Assembly (NCBI GenBank): GCA_032718475.1
Contig: JAUCBJ010002074.1
Location: forward strand, 1 to 64,000
DNA length: 64,000 nucleotides
Direction: 5' to 3'
Source of the DNA: Nemertoderma westbladi
Taxonomy: Eukaryota > Xenacoelomorpha > Nemertodermatida > Nemertodermatidae
The notes under the pieces are model-generated. The model did not search any database and was not told the DNA's origin. It worked only from the letters and a program-made list of their open reading frames with translations. Positions 9,940-22,300 of this stretch are shown in pieces; within the stretch, counting starts at the first letter, position 1, and each line of letters starts with the position of its first letter. Position numbers and translations under genes: made by a program.

Positions 9940-11919
9940 AATGTAAGCAACCTACCCTACCCCCACCTATGTATGCACCCTGCCCTACCCTCACCTATGA
10001 AAGCACCCTGCCCTACCCTACCCTCGGCTATGTAAGCAACCTGCCCTACCCTCGCCTATGTAAGCAACCTGCCTACCCTCGCCTATGAAGCAACCTGCCT
10101 TACCCTCGGCTATGTAAGCACCCTACCCTACCCTCGCCTATATAAGCACCCTACCCTACCTTCGCCTATGTAAGCAACCTGCCTTACCCTCGGCTATGTA
10201 AGCACCCTGCCCTACCCTACCCTCGGCTATGTAAGCACCCTGCCCTACCCTCGCCTATGTAAGCAACCTGCCCTACCCTACCCTCGGCTATGTAAGCAAC
10301 CTGCCCTACCCTCGGCTATGTAAGCAACCTGCCCTACCCTCGGCTATGTAAGCAACCTGCCCTACCCTCGGCTATGTAAGCAACCTGCCCTACCCTCACC
10401 TATGTATGCACCCTGCCCTACCCTACCCTCGGCTATGTAAGCAACCTGCCCTACCCTCGCCTATGTAAGCAACCTGCCCTACCCTCGCCTATATAAGCAC
10501 CCTACCCTACCTTCGCCTATGTAAGCACCATACCCTACCTTCGCCTATGTAAGCAACCTGCCTACCCTCGCCTATGAAGCAACCTGCCTTACCCTCGGCT
10601 ATGTAAGCACCCTACCCTACCCTCGCCTATATAAGCACCCTACCCTACCTTCGCCTATGTAAGCAACCTGCCTTATCCTCGGCTATGTAAGCACCCTGCC
10701 CTACCCTACCCTCGGCTATGTAAGCACCCTGCCCTACCCTACCCTCGGCTATGTAAGCAACCTGCCCTACCCTCGCCTATGTAAGCAACCTGCCCTACCC
10801 TCGCCTATATAAGCACCCTACCCTACCTTCGCCTATGTAAGCACCATACCCTACCTTCGCCTATGTAAGCAACCTGCCTACCCTCGCCTATGAAGCAACC
10901 TGCCTTACCCTCGGCTATGTAAGCACCCTACCCTACCCTCGCCTATATAAGCACCCTACCCTACCTTCGCCTATGTAAGCAACCTGCCTTATCCTCGGCT
11001 ATGTAAGCACCCTGCCCTACCCTACCCTCGGCTATGTAAGCACCCTGCCCTACCCTACCCTCGGCTATGTAAGCAACCTGCCCTACCCTCGCCTATGTAA
11101 GCAACCTGCCCTACCCTCGCCTATATAAGCACCCTACCCTACCTTCGCCTATGTAAGCAACCTGCCCTACCTTCGCCTATGTAAGCAACCTGCCTACCCT
11201 CGCCTATGAAGCAACCTGCCCTACCCTCGCCTATATAAGCACCCTACCCTACCCTCGCCTATATAAGCACCCTACCCTACCTTCGCCTATGTAAGCAACC
11301 TGCCTTATCCTCGGCTATGTAAGCACCCTGCCCTACCCTACCCTCGGCTATGTAAGCACCCTGCCCTACCCTACCCTCGGCTATGTAAGCAACCTGCCCT
11401 ACCCTCGCCTATGTAAGCAACCTGCCCTACCCTCGCCTATATAAGCACCCTACCCTACCTTCGCCTATGTAAGCAACCTGCCTTACCCTCGGCTATGTAA
11501 GCACCCTGCCCTACCCTACCCTCGGCTATGTAAGCACCCTGCCCTACCCTACCCTCGGCTATGTAAGCAACCTGCCCTACCCTCGCCTATGTAAGCAACC
11601 TGCCCTACCCTCGCCTATATAAGCACCCTACCCTACCTTCGCCTATGTAAGCACCATACCCTACCTTCGCCTATGTAAGCAACCTGCCCTACCTTCGCCT
11701 ATGTAAGCAACCTGCCCTACCCTCACCTATGAATGCACCCTGCCCTACCCTACCCTCACCTATGTAAGCAACCTGCCCTACCCTCGCCTATGTAAGCAAC
11801 CTGCCCTACCCTCGCCTATATAAGCACCCTACCCTACCTTCGCCTATGTAAGCACCCTACCCTACCTTCGCCTATGTAAGCACCATACCCTACCTTCGCC
11901 TATGTAAGCCACCTTCGCT
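9940..11919. repeat. Satellite A (28-bp unit), block 2 with 316-bp higher-order repeat
   Basis: The 28-bp array resumes directly after LINE-1. Most units read CGGCTATGTAAGC or CGCCTATGTAAGC then ACCTGCCCTACC. A characteristic short unit (GCCTACCCTCGCCTATGAAG) recurs at about 10071, 10560, 10876 and 11192. The last three are 316 bp apart, showing a higher-order repeat of about eleven units. No gene is present. Confidence 0.92.
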
Positions 11920-12216
11920 TAGCTCCTGTAGATTAACAGAGTACTGCCTGTTCAGGGACCTAGATGCAGCCTTAACTGCATTCTTGGCCGTTGTAGTCTG
12001 TTTGAGTCGGGACTCTTTCTGCGCCTTATGAAGGTCATTTCGGCACTTCTGAATTTTGTTGTCAGTCCAGGGGGGCCTTTTCCTGTTTCGGGGGTATACA
12101 GGAACTGTTTCTGCAGCTGCTAACTTAACTGCTTCTGTAAAGGCAGTATAGCCCTCACAGTGATCTGCCGCCTCAGAGGCAAGAACCTCATACCTGTTGC
12201 TCAGCTGTAGTGTGAA
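11920..12216 (-). mobile_element. Inverted internal fragment of LINE-1 within satellite A
   Basis: This block is the reverse complement of LINE-1 positions about 7809-8105, the linker between endonuclease and reverse transcriptase, at near identity. Both ends are abrupt against satellite. It has neither the 5' nor the 3' end of the element, so it is not a simple 5'-truncated insertion. An inversion, gene conversion or patch during repair are more likely origins. Confidence 0.88.
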
Positions 12217-12556
12217 CCCGGCCTACCTTCGTCTAAGTAAGCAACCTGCCCTACTCTCGTCTATATAAGTACCCTGCCCTACCGTCCCCTATGTAAGCAC
12301 CCAGCTCTACCGTCCCCTATGTAAGCACCGAGCCCCACCCTCGCCTAAGTAAGCAACCTGCCCTACCCTTAGCTAAGTAAGTACCCCGCCCTACCCTCGC
12401 TTATGTAAGCAACCTGCCCTACTCTCGCCTAAGTAAGCACGCTGCCCTACCCTCGGCTATGTAAGCACCCTGCCCTACCCTCGCCTAAGTAAGCAACCTG
12501 CCCAAACCTCTCCTATGAAAGTACCCTGGCTTACCGTCGCCTATGTAAGCACCCGC
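12217..12556. repeat. Satellite A, degenerate edge block
   Basis: About twelve diverged 28-bp units (for example CTAAGTAAGCAACCTGCCCT) continue to about 12556. Substitutions are far denser than in the main block, as expected at an array edge that escapes homogenisation by unequal exchange. Confidence 0.85.
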
Positions 12557-12801
12557 GTATTTTTAAGTAGTCAGGCAAATCTAGAATCTTAATAAAATAA
12601 AAAAATTATAAAGGAGTGAACCAAAAAGAAATACACCACAATAGTTGCAAACCTAACATTTATAATTCTTCATCTACATTGAGTCCCGTCGATCTTATTA
12701 AACAAATCAATGAGTTGAGATGCAACAGGATAAAATAAAATTCAAATAAAACTTCAGGATAAAATAAAATTAGGTTTTTGTCATAATGTTTTATGGCCCA
12801 C
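12557..12801 (-). other. Intron, AT-rich, nothing recognised
   Basis: This lies immediately 3' of exon E4 in gene orientation, starting with the splice donor GTGGGC at 12801-12796. It includes a short direct repeat, CAGGATAAAATAAAATT, near 12726 and 12756. No other coding or RNA signal is seen. Confidence 0.6.
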
Positions 12802-12955
12802 CTGTCATTGCGCCCATCAGAGTTTGTATACACTTAGTTTTGCCGGCACCACTAGGTCCTAGAGCCATCATACCCCAACGAACCCTCTGGGTTTCATACA
12901 ATTGGATGTTCTTCAGTACCCATCCTGGGTGGTTAATCAGTTGGTTTTCGTCGAT
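12802..12955 (-). CDS. DNAH5/8: Dynein heavy chain exon E4 (AAA2 Walker A)
   Basis: This 154-bp exon is entered through GTTAG and left at ACAG|GTGGGC in phase 1. It encodes 51 full codons including [10 protein letters not shown] and [20 protein letters not shown], then [20 protein letters not shown] is the Walker A nucleotide-binding loop of AAA2. Exon E3 lies only 170 bp away, so E3 and E4 form the one compact part of the gene here. All invariant P-loop residues are present. Confidence 0.95.
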
Positions 12956-13125
12956 CTAACACAATAACATTTTAATCATTTAAAGACTGAATTATCGTAA
13001 TGAATTAGACCTACCATTTTATTTACATTTGCCTTTATAGTTATCAGCCGCAAAACAGAAGCCATAACAAACAATAAATAGAAAACTAACTATTAAACAT
13101 TATCACAGTTGTAACCAAATCCTAC

Positions 13126-13278
13126 CTTATTCTTAATTGCAGCTTCAATATCAGGATAACCTCGTTTATCTAATATAATTCCTGGGAACAGATCTTCGAT
13201 TAGACTGAGAAACAAAGGTTCATCTTCATCAACCAACTTGGATATATTCATATCACGGAGAACCCTCATCAGAATAAA
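13126..13278 (-). CDS. DNAH5/8: Dynein heavy chain exon E3 (AAA1-AAA2 linker)
   Basis: This 153-bp exon encodes 51 codons, is phase 0 at both ends, is entered through TTTTAG and left at AAG|GTAGGA. It contains [20 protein letters not shown] and [11 protein letters not shown], among the most conserved strings in outer-arm gamma-type heavy chains. It joins in frame to E2 (39.4 kb away on the right) and to E4 (170 bp to the left). Confidence 0.95.
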
Positions 13279-13391
13279 CTAAAATTCATAACAATTTAAA
13301 CATATTAGTTAAAAGTAATGGTTGTAACTGAAACTACTGAAACTCTCAATATTAGTGTTGTTGATTCAAATATAACCAATGTCAAACCAAT
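13279..13391 (-). other. Intron stub between exon E3 and satellite B
   Basis: Only 113 bp separate the E3 splice acceptor from the first 53-bp satellite unit. Any branch point and polypyrimidine tract for the 39.4-kb intron must lie here or in the satellite. The tract beside the acceptor is short (TTTTAG). On the plus strand an open stretch from the ATG at 13318 runs into the array; this is probably chance. Confidence 0.65.
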
Positions 13392-16300
13392 CATTCTCGA
13401 CGAGATATCAATGAGAAAGCTTTCAAGGACAACGAGGAAGGAGTCATTCTCGACGAGATATCAATGAGAAAGCTTTCAAGGACAACGAGGAAGGAGTCAT
13501 TCTCGACGAGATATCAATGAGAAAGCTTTCATGGACAACGAGGAAGGAGTCATTCTCGACGAGATATCAACGAGAAAGCTTTCAAGGACAACGAGAAAGG
13601 AGTCGTTCTCGACGAGATATCAACGAGAAAGCTTTCAAGGACAACGAGGAAGGAGTCATTCTCGACAAGATATCAACGATAAAGCTTTCAAGGATAACGA
13701 GGAAGGAGTCATTCTCGACGAGATATCAACGATAAAGCTTTCAAGGACAACGAGGAAGGAGTCATTCTCGACAAGATATCAATGAGAAAGCTTTCAAGGA
13801 CAACCAACGAGGAAGGAGTCATTCTCGACGAGATATCAACGAGAAAGCTTTCAAGGACAACGAGGAAGGAGTCATTCTCGACGAGATATCAACGAGAAAG
13901 CTTTCAAGGACAACGAGGAAGGAGTCATTCTCGACGAGATATCAACGAGAAAGCTTTCAAGGACAACGAGGAAGGAGTCATTCTCGACGAGATATCAACG
14001 AGAAAGCTTTCAAGGACAACGAGGAAGGAGTCATTCTCGACGAGATATCAACGAGAAAGCTTTCAAGGACAACGAGGAAGGAGTCATTCTCGACGAGATA
14101 TCAACGAGAAAGCTTTCAAGGACAACGAGGAAGGAGTCATTCTCGACGAGATATCAACGAGAAAGCTTTCAAGGACAACGAGGAAGGAGTCATTCTCGAC
14201 GAGATATCAACGAGAAAGCTTTCAAGGACAACGAGGAAGGAGTCATTCTCGACGAGATATCAATGAGAAAGCTTTCAAGGACAACGAGGAAGGAGTCATT
14301 CTCGACGAGATATCAACGAGAAAGCTTTCAAGGACAACGAGGAAGGAGTCATTCTCGACGAGATATCAACGAGAAAGCTTTCAAGGACAACGAGGAAGGA
14401 GTCATTCTCGACGAGATATCAACGAGAAAGCTTTCAAGGACAACGAGGAAGGAGTCATTCTCGACGAGATATCAATAAGAAAGCTTTCAAGGACAACGAG
14501 GAAGGAGTCATTCTCGACGAGATATCAACGAGAAAGCTTTCAAGGACAACGAGGAAGGAGTCATTCTCGACGAGATATCAACGAGAAAGCTTTCAAGGAC
14601 AACGAGGAAGGAGTCATTCTCGACGAGATATCAACGAGAAAGCTTTCAAGGACAACGAGGAAGGAGTCATTCTCGACGAGATATCAACGAGAAAGCTTTC
14701 AAGGACAACGAGGAAGGAGTCATTCTCGACGAGATATCAATGAGAAAGCTTTCAAGGACAACGAGGAAGGAGTCATTCTCGACGAGATATCAACGAGAAA
14801 GCTTTCAAGGACAACGAGGAAGGAGTCATTCTCGACGAGATATCAATGAGAAAGCTTTCAAGGACAACGAGGAAGGAGTCATTCTCGACGAGATATCAAT
14901 AAGAAAGCTTTCAAGGACAACGAGGAAGGAGTCATTCTCGACGAGATATCAACGAGAAAGCTTTCAAGGACAACGAGGAAGGAGTCATTCTCGACGAGAT
15001 ATCAACGAGAAAGCTTTCAAGGACAACGAGGAAGGAGTCATTCTCGACGAGATATCAACGATAAAGCTTTCAAGGACAACGATGAAGGAGTCATTCTCGA
15101 CGAGATATCAACGAGAAAGCTTTCAAGGACAACGAGGAAGGAGTCATTCTCGACGAGATATCAATGATAAAGCTTTCAAGGACAACGAAGAAGGAGTCAT
15201 TCTCGACGAGATATCAATGAGAAAGCTTTCAAGGACAACAATGAAGGAGTCATTCTCGACGAGATATCAACGAGAAAGCTTTCAAGGACAACGAGAAAGG
15301 AGTCGTTCTCGACGAGATATCAACGAGAAAGCTTTCAAGGACAACGAGGAAGGAGTCATTCTCGACGAGATATCAACGATAAAGCTTTCAAGGACAACGA
15401 GGAAGGAGTCATTCTCGACAAGATATCAATGAGAAAGCTTTCAAGGACAACGAGGAAGGAGTCATTCTCGACGAGATATCAACGATAAAGCTTTCAAGGA
15501 CAACGATGAAGGAGTCATTCTCGACGAGATATCAACGAGAAAGCTTTCAAGGACAACGAGGAAGGAGTCATTCTCGACGAGATATCAACGAGAAAGCTTT
15601 CAAGGACAACGAGGAAGGAGTCATTCTCGACGAGATATCAATGAGAAAGCTTTCAAGGACAACGAGGAAGGAGTCATTCTCGACGAGATATCAACGAGAA
15701 AGCTTTCAAGGACAACGAGGAAGGAGTCATTCTCGACGAGATATCAACGAGAAAGCTTTCAAGGACAACGAGGAAGGAGTCATTCTCGACGAGATATCAA
15801 CGAGAAAGCTTTCAAGGACAACGAGGAAGGAGTCATTCTCGACGAGATATCAACGATAAAGCTTTCAAGGACAACGATGAAGGAGTCATTCTCGACGAGA
15901 TATCAACGAGAAAGCTTTCAAGGACAACGAGGAAGGAGTCATTCTCGACGAGATATCAATGAGAAAGCTTTCAAGGACAACGAAGAAGGAGTCATTCTCG
16001 ACGAGATATCAATGATAAAGCTTTCAAGGACAACGAGGAAGGAGTCATTCTCGACGAGATATCAATGAGAAAGCTTTCAAGGACAACGAGGAAGGAGTCA
16101 TTCTCGACGAGATATCAACGATAAAGCTTTCAAGGACAACGAGAAAGGAGTCGTTCTCGACGAGATATCAACGATAAAGCTTTCAAGGACAACGAGAAAG
16201 GAGTCGTTCTCGACGAGATATCAACGAGAAAGCTTTCAAGGACAACGAGGAAGGAGTCATTCTCGACGAGATATCAACGATAAAGCTTTCAAGGACAACG

Positions 16301-19300
16301 AGAAAGGAGTCGTTCTCGACGAGATATCAACGAGAAAGCTTTCAAGGACAACGAGGAAGGAGTCATTCTCGACGAGATATCAACGATAAAGCTTTCAAGG
16401 ACAACGAGAAAGGAGTCGTTCTCGACGAGATATCAACGAGAAAGCTTTCAAGGACAACGAGGAAGGAGTCATTCTCGACGAGATATCAACGATAAAGCTT
16501 TCAAGGACAACGAGAAAGGAGTCGTTCTCGACGAGATATCAACGAGAAAGCTTTCAAGGACAACGAGGAAGGAGTCATTCTCGACGAGATATCAACGATA
16601 AAGCTTTCAAGGACAACGAGGAAGGAGTCATTCTCGACAAGATATCAATGAGAAAGCTTTCAAGGACAACGAGGAAGGAGTCATTCTCGACGAGATATCA
16701 ACGATAAAGCTTTCAAGGACAACGATGAAGGAGTCATTCTCGACGAGATATCAACGAGAAAGCTTTCAAGGACAACGAGGAAGGAGTCATTCTCGACGAG
16801 ATATCAATAAGAAAGCTTTCAAGGACAACGAGGAAGGAGTCATTCTCGACGAGATATCAACGAGAAAGCTTTCAAGGACAACGAGGAAGGAGTCATTCTC
16901 GACGAGATATCAACGAGAAAGCTTTCAAGGACAACGAGGAAGGAGTCATTCTCGACGAGATATCAATAAGAAAGCTTTCAAGGACAACGAGGAAGGAGTC
17001 ATTCTCGACGAGATATCAACGAGAAAGCTTTCAAGGACAACGAGGAAGGAGTCATTCTCGACGAGATATCAACGAGAAAGCTTTCAAGGACAACGAGGAA
17101 GGAGTCATTCTCGACGAGATATCAACGATAAAGCTTTCAAGGACAACGATGAAGGAGTCATTCTCGACGAGATATCAACGAGAAAGCTTTCAAGGACAAC
17201 GAGGAAGGAGTCATTCTCGACGAGATATCAATGAGAAAGCTTTCAAGGACAACGAAGAAGGAGTCATTCTCGACGAGATATCAATGAGAAAGCTTTCAAG
17301 GACAACAATGAAGGAGTCATTCTCGACGAGATATCAACGAGAAAGCTTTCAAGGACAACGAGGAAGGAGTCATTCTCGACGAGATATCAACGAGAAAGCT
17401 TTCAAGGACAACGAGGAAGGAGTCATTCTCGACGAGATATCAATGAGAAAGCTTTCAAGGACAACGAGGAAGGAGTCATTCTCGACGAGATATCAACGAG
17501 AAAGCTTTCAAGGACAACGAGGAAGGAGTCATTCTCGACGAGATATCAACGATATAACTTTCAAGGACAACAAGGAAGGAGTAATTATCGACGAGATATC
17601 AATAAGAAAGCTTTCAAGGACAACGAGGAAGGAGTCATTCTCGACGAGATATCAACGAGAAAGCTTTCAAGGACAACGAGGAAGGAGTCATTCTCGACGA
17701 GATATCAACGAGAAAGTTTTCAAGGACAACGAGGAAGGAGTAATTATCGACGAGATATCAACGAGAAAGCTTTCAAGGACAACGAGGAAGGAGTCATTCT
17801 CGACGAGATATCAACGAGAAAGCTTTCAAGGACAACGAGGAAGGAGTCATTCTCGACGAGATATCAATGAGAAAGCTTTCAAGGACAACGAGGAAGGAGT
17901 CATTCTCGACGAGATATCAACGAGAAAGCTTTCAAGGACAACGAGGAAGGAGTCATTCTCGACGAGATATCAATGAGAAAGCTTTCAAGGACAACGAGGA
18001 AGGAGTCATTCTCGACGAGATATCAATAAGAAAGCTTTCAAGGACAACGAGGAAGGAGTCATTCTCGACGAGATATCAACGAGAAAGCTTTCAAGGACAA
18101 CGAGGAAGGAGTCATTCTCGACGAGATATCAACGATAAAGCTTTCAAGGACAACGAGGAAGGAGTCATTCTCGACGAGATATCAACGAGAAAGCTTTCAA
18201 GGACAACGAGAAAGGAGTCATTCTCGACGAGATATCAATGAGAAAGCTTTCAAGGACAACGAGGAAGGAGTCATTCTCGACGAGATATCAACGATAAAGC
18301 TTTCAAGGACAACGAGGAAGGAGTCATTCTCGACGAGATATCAACGAGAAAGCTTTCAAGGACAACGAGGAAGGAGTCATTCTCGACGAGATGTCAACGA
18401 GAAAGCTTTCAAGGACAACGAGGAAGGAGTCATTCTCGACGAGATATCAACGATAAAGCTTTCAAGGACAACGATGAAGGAGTCATTCTCGACGAGATAT
18501 CAACGAGAAAGCTTTCAAGGACAACGAGGAAGGAGTCATTCTCGACGAGATATCAATGATAAAGCTTTCAAGGACAACGAAGAAGGAGTCATTCTCGACG
18601 AGATATCAATGAGAAAGCTTTCAAGGACAACAATGAAGGAGTCATTCTCGACGAGATATCAACGAGAAAGCTTTCAAGGACAACGAGAAAGGAGTCGTTC
18701 TCGACGAGATATCAACGAGAAAGCTTTCAAGGACAACGAGGAAGGAGTCATTCTCGACGAGATATCAACGATAAAGCTTTCAAGGACAACGAGGAAGGAG
18801 TCATTCTCGACAAGATATCAATGAGAAAGCTTTCAAGGACAACGAGGAAGGAGTCATTCTCGACGAGATATCAACGATAAAGCTTTCAAGGACAACGATG
18901 AAGGAGTCATTCTCGACGAGATATCAACGAGAAAGCTTTCAAGGACAACGAGGAAGGAGTCATTCTCGACGAGATATCAACGAGAAAGCTTTCAAGGACA
19001 ACGAGGAAGGAGTCATTCTCGACGAGATATCAATGAGAAAGCTTTCAAGGACAACGAGGAAGGAGTCATTCTCGACGAGATATCAACGAGAAAGCTTTCA
19101 AGGACAACGAGGAAGGAGTCATTCTCGACGAGATATCAACGAGAAAGCTTTCAAGGACAACGAGGAAGGAGTCATTCTCGACGAGATATCAACGAGAAAG
19201 CTTTCAAGGACAACGAGGAAGGAGTCATTCTCGACGAGATATCAACGATAAAGCTTTCAAGGACAACGATGAAGGAGTCATTCTCGACGAGATATCAACG

Positions 19301-22300
19301 AGAAAGCTTTCAAGGACAACGAGGAAGGAGTCATTCTCGACGAGATATCAATGAGAAAGCTTTCAAGGACAACGAAGAAGGAGTCATTCTCGACGAGATA
19401 TCAATGATAAAGCTTTCAAGGACAACGAGGAAGGAGTCATTCTCGACGAGATATCAATGAGAAAGCTTTCAAGGACAACGAGGAAGGAGTCATTCTCGAC
19501 GAGATATCAACGATAAAGCTTTCAAGGACAACGAGAAAGGAGTCGTTCTCGACGAGATATCAACGAGAAAGCTTTCAAGGACAACGAGGAAGGAGTCATT
19601 CTCGACGAGATATCAACGATAAAGCTTTCAAGGACAACGAGGAAGGAGTCATTCTCGACAAGATATCAATGAGAAAGCTTTCAAGGACAACGAGGAAGGA
19701 GTCATTCTCGACGAGATATCAACGATAAAGCTTTCAAGGACAACGATGAAGGAGTCATTCTCGACGAGATATCAACGAGAAAGCTTTCAAGGACAACGAG
19801 GAAGGAGTCATTCTCGACGAGATATCAATAAGAAAGCTTTCAAGGACAACGAGGAAGGAGTCATTCTCGACGAGATATCAACGAGAAAGCTTTCAAGAAC
19901 AACGAGGAAGGAGTCATTCTCGACGAGATATCAACGATAAAGCTTTCAAGGACAACGATGAAGGAGTCATTCTCGACGAGATATCAACGAGAAAGCTTTC
20001 AAGGACAACGAGGAAGGAGTCATTCTCGACGAGATATCAATGAGAAAGCTTTCAAGGACAACGAAGAAGGAGTCATTCTCGACGAGATATCAATGATAAA
20101 GCTTTCAAGGACAACGAGGAAGGAGTCATTCTCGACGAGATATCAATGAGAAAGCTTTCAAGGACAACGAGGAAGGAGTCATTCTCGACGAGATATCAAC
20201 GATAAAGCTTTCAAGGACAACGAGAAAGGAGTCGTTCTCGACGAGATATCAACGAGAAAGCTTTCAAGGACAACGAGGAAGGAGTCATTCTCGACGAGAT
20301 ATCAACGATAAAGCTTTCAAGGACAACGAGGAAGGAGTCATTCTCGACAAGATATCAATGAGAAAGCTTTCAAGGACAACGAGGAAGGAGTCATTCTCGA
20401 CGAGATATCAACGATAAAGCTTTCAAGGACAACGATGAAGGAGTCATTCTCGACGAGATATCAACGAGAAAGCTTTCAAGGACAACGAGGAAGGAGTCAT
20501 TCTCGACGAGATATCAATAAGAAAGCTTTCAAGGACAACGAGGAAGGAGTCATTCTCGACGAGATATCAACGAGAAAGCTTTCAAGAACAACGAGGAAGG
20601 AGTCATTCTCGACGAGATATCAACGAGAAAGCTTTCAAGGACAACGAGGAAGGAGTCATTCTCGACGAGATATCAATAAGAAAGCTTTCAAGGACAACGA
20701 GGAAGGAGTCATTCTCGACGAGATATCAACGAGAAAGCTTTCAAGGACAACGAGGAAGGAGTCATTCTCGACGAGATATCAACGAGAAAGCTTTCAAGGA
20801 CAACGAGGAAGGAGTCATTCTCGACGAGATATCAACGATAAAGCTTTCAAGGACAACGATGAAGGAGTCATTCTCGACGAGATATCAACGAGAAAGCTTT
20901 CAAGGACAACGAGGAAGGAGTCATTCTCGACGAGATATCAATGAGAAAGCTTTCAAGGACAACGAAGAAGGAGTCATTCTCGACGAGATATCAATGAGAA
21001 AGCTTTCAAGGACAACAATGAAGGAGTCATTCTCGACGAGATATCAACGAGAAAGCTTTCAAGGACAACGAGGAAGGAGTCATTCTCGACGAGATATCAA
21101 CGAGAAAGCTTTCAAGGACAACGAGGAAGGAGTCATTCTCGACGAGATATCAATGAGAAAGCTTTCAAGGACAACGAGGAAGGAGTCATTCTCGACGAGA
21201 TATCAACGAGAAAGCTTTCAAGGACAACGAGGAAGGAGTCATTCTCGACGAGATATCAACGAGAAAGCTTTCAAGGACAACGAGGAAGGAGTCATTCTCG
21301 ACGAGATATCAACGAGAAAGCTTTCAAGGACAACGACGAAGGAGTCATTCTCGGCGAGATATCAACGAGAAAGCTTTCAAGGACAACGAGGAAGGAGTCA
21401 TTCTCGACGAGATATCAACGAGAAAGCTTTCAAGGACAACGAGGAAGGAGTCATTCTCGACGAGATATCAACGAGAAAGCTTTCAAGGACAACGAGGAAG
21501 GAGTCATTCTCGACGAGATATCCACGATAAAGCTTTCAAGGACAACGAGGAAGGAGTCATTCTCGACAAGATATCAACGAGAAAGCTTTCAAGGACAACA
21601 AGGAAGGAGTCATTCTCGACGAGATATCAACGAGAAAGCTTTCAAGGACAACAAGGAAGGAGTCATTCTCGACGAGATATCAACGAGAAAGCTTTCAAGG
21701 ACAACGAGGAAGGAGTCATTCTCGACGAGATATCAACGAGAAAGCTTTCAAGGACAACGAGGAAGGAGTCATTCTCGGCGATATATCAACAAGAAAGCTT
21801 TCAAGGACAACGAGGAAGGAGTCATTCTCGACGAGATATCAACGAGAAAGCTTTCAAGGACAACGAGGAAGGAGTCATTCTCGACGAGATATCAATGAGA
21901 AAGCTTTCAAGGACAACGAGGAAGGAATCATTCTCGCCGAGATATCAATGAGAAAGCTTTCAAGGACAACGAGGAAGTAGTCATTCTCGACGAGATATCA
22001 ACGATAAAGCTTTCAAGGACAACGAGGAAGGAGTCATTCTCGACGAGATATCAATGAGAAAGCTTTCAAGGACAACGAGGAAGGAGTCATTCTCGACGAG
22101 ATATCAACGAAAAAGCTTTAAAGGACAACGAGGAAGGAGTCATACTTGACGAGATATCAATGAGAAAGCTTTCAAGGACAATGAGGAAGGAGTCATTCTC
22201 GATGAGATATCAACGAGAAAGCTTTCAAGGACAACGAGGAAGGAGTCAATCTAGGCGAGATATCAACGATAAAGCTTTCAAGGACAACAAGGAAGGAGTC

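Noticed and set aside
6938-9953. 14-bp ATGTAAGCAACCTA on both sides of LINE-1 as a target duplication
   Set aside because: The string is part of the 28-bp satellite unit and would appear on both sides wherever the element landed, so it proves nothing.
6380-12556. CCCTACCCTACC runs suggesting telomeric repeats
   Set aside because: They occur as part of the 28-bp unit and never form a pure short-repeat tract; the array lies between exons.
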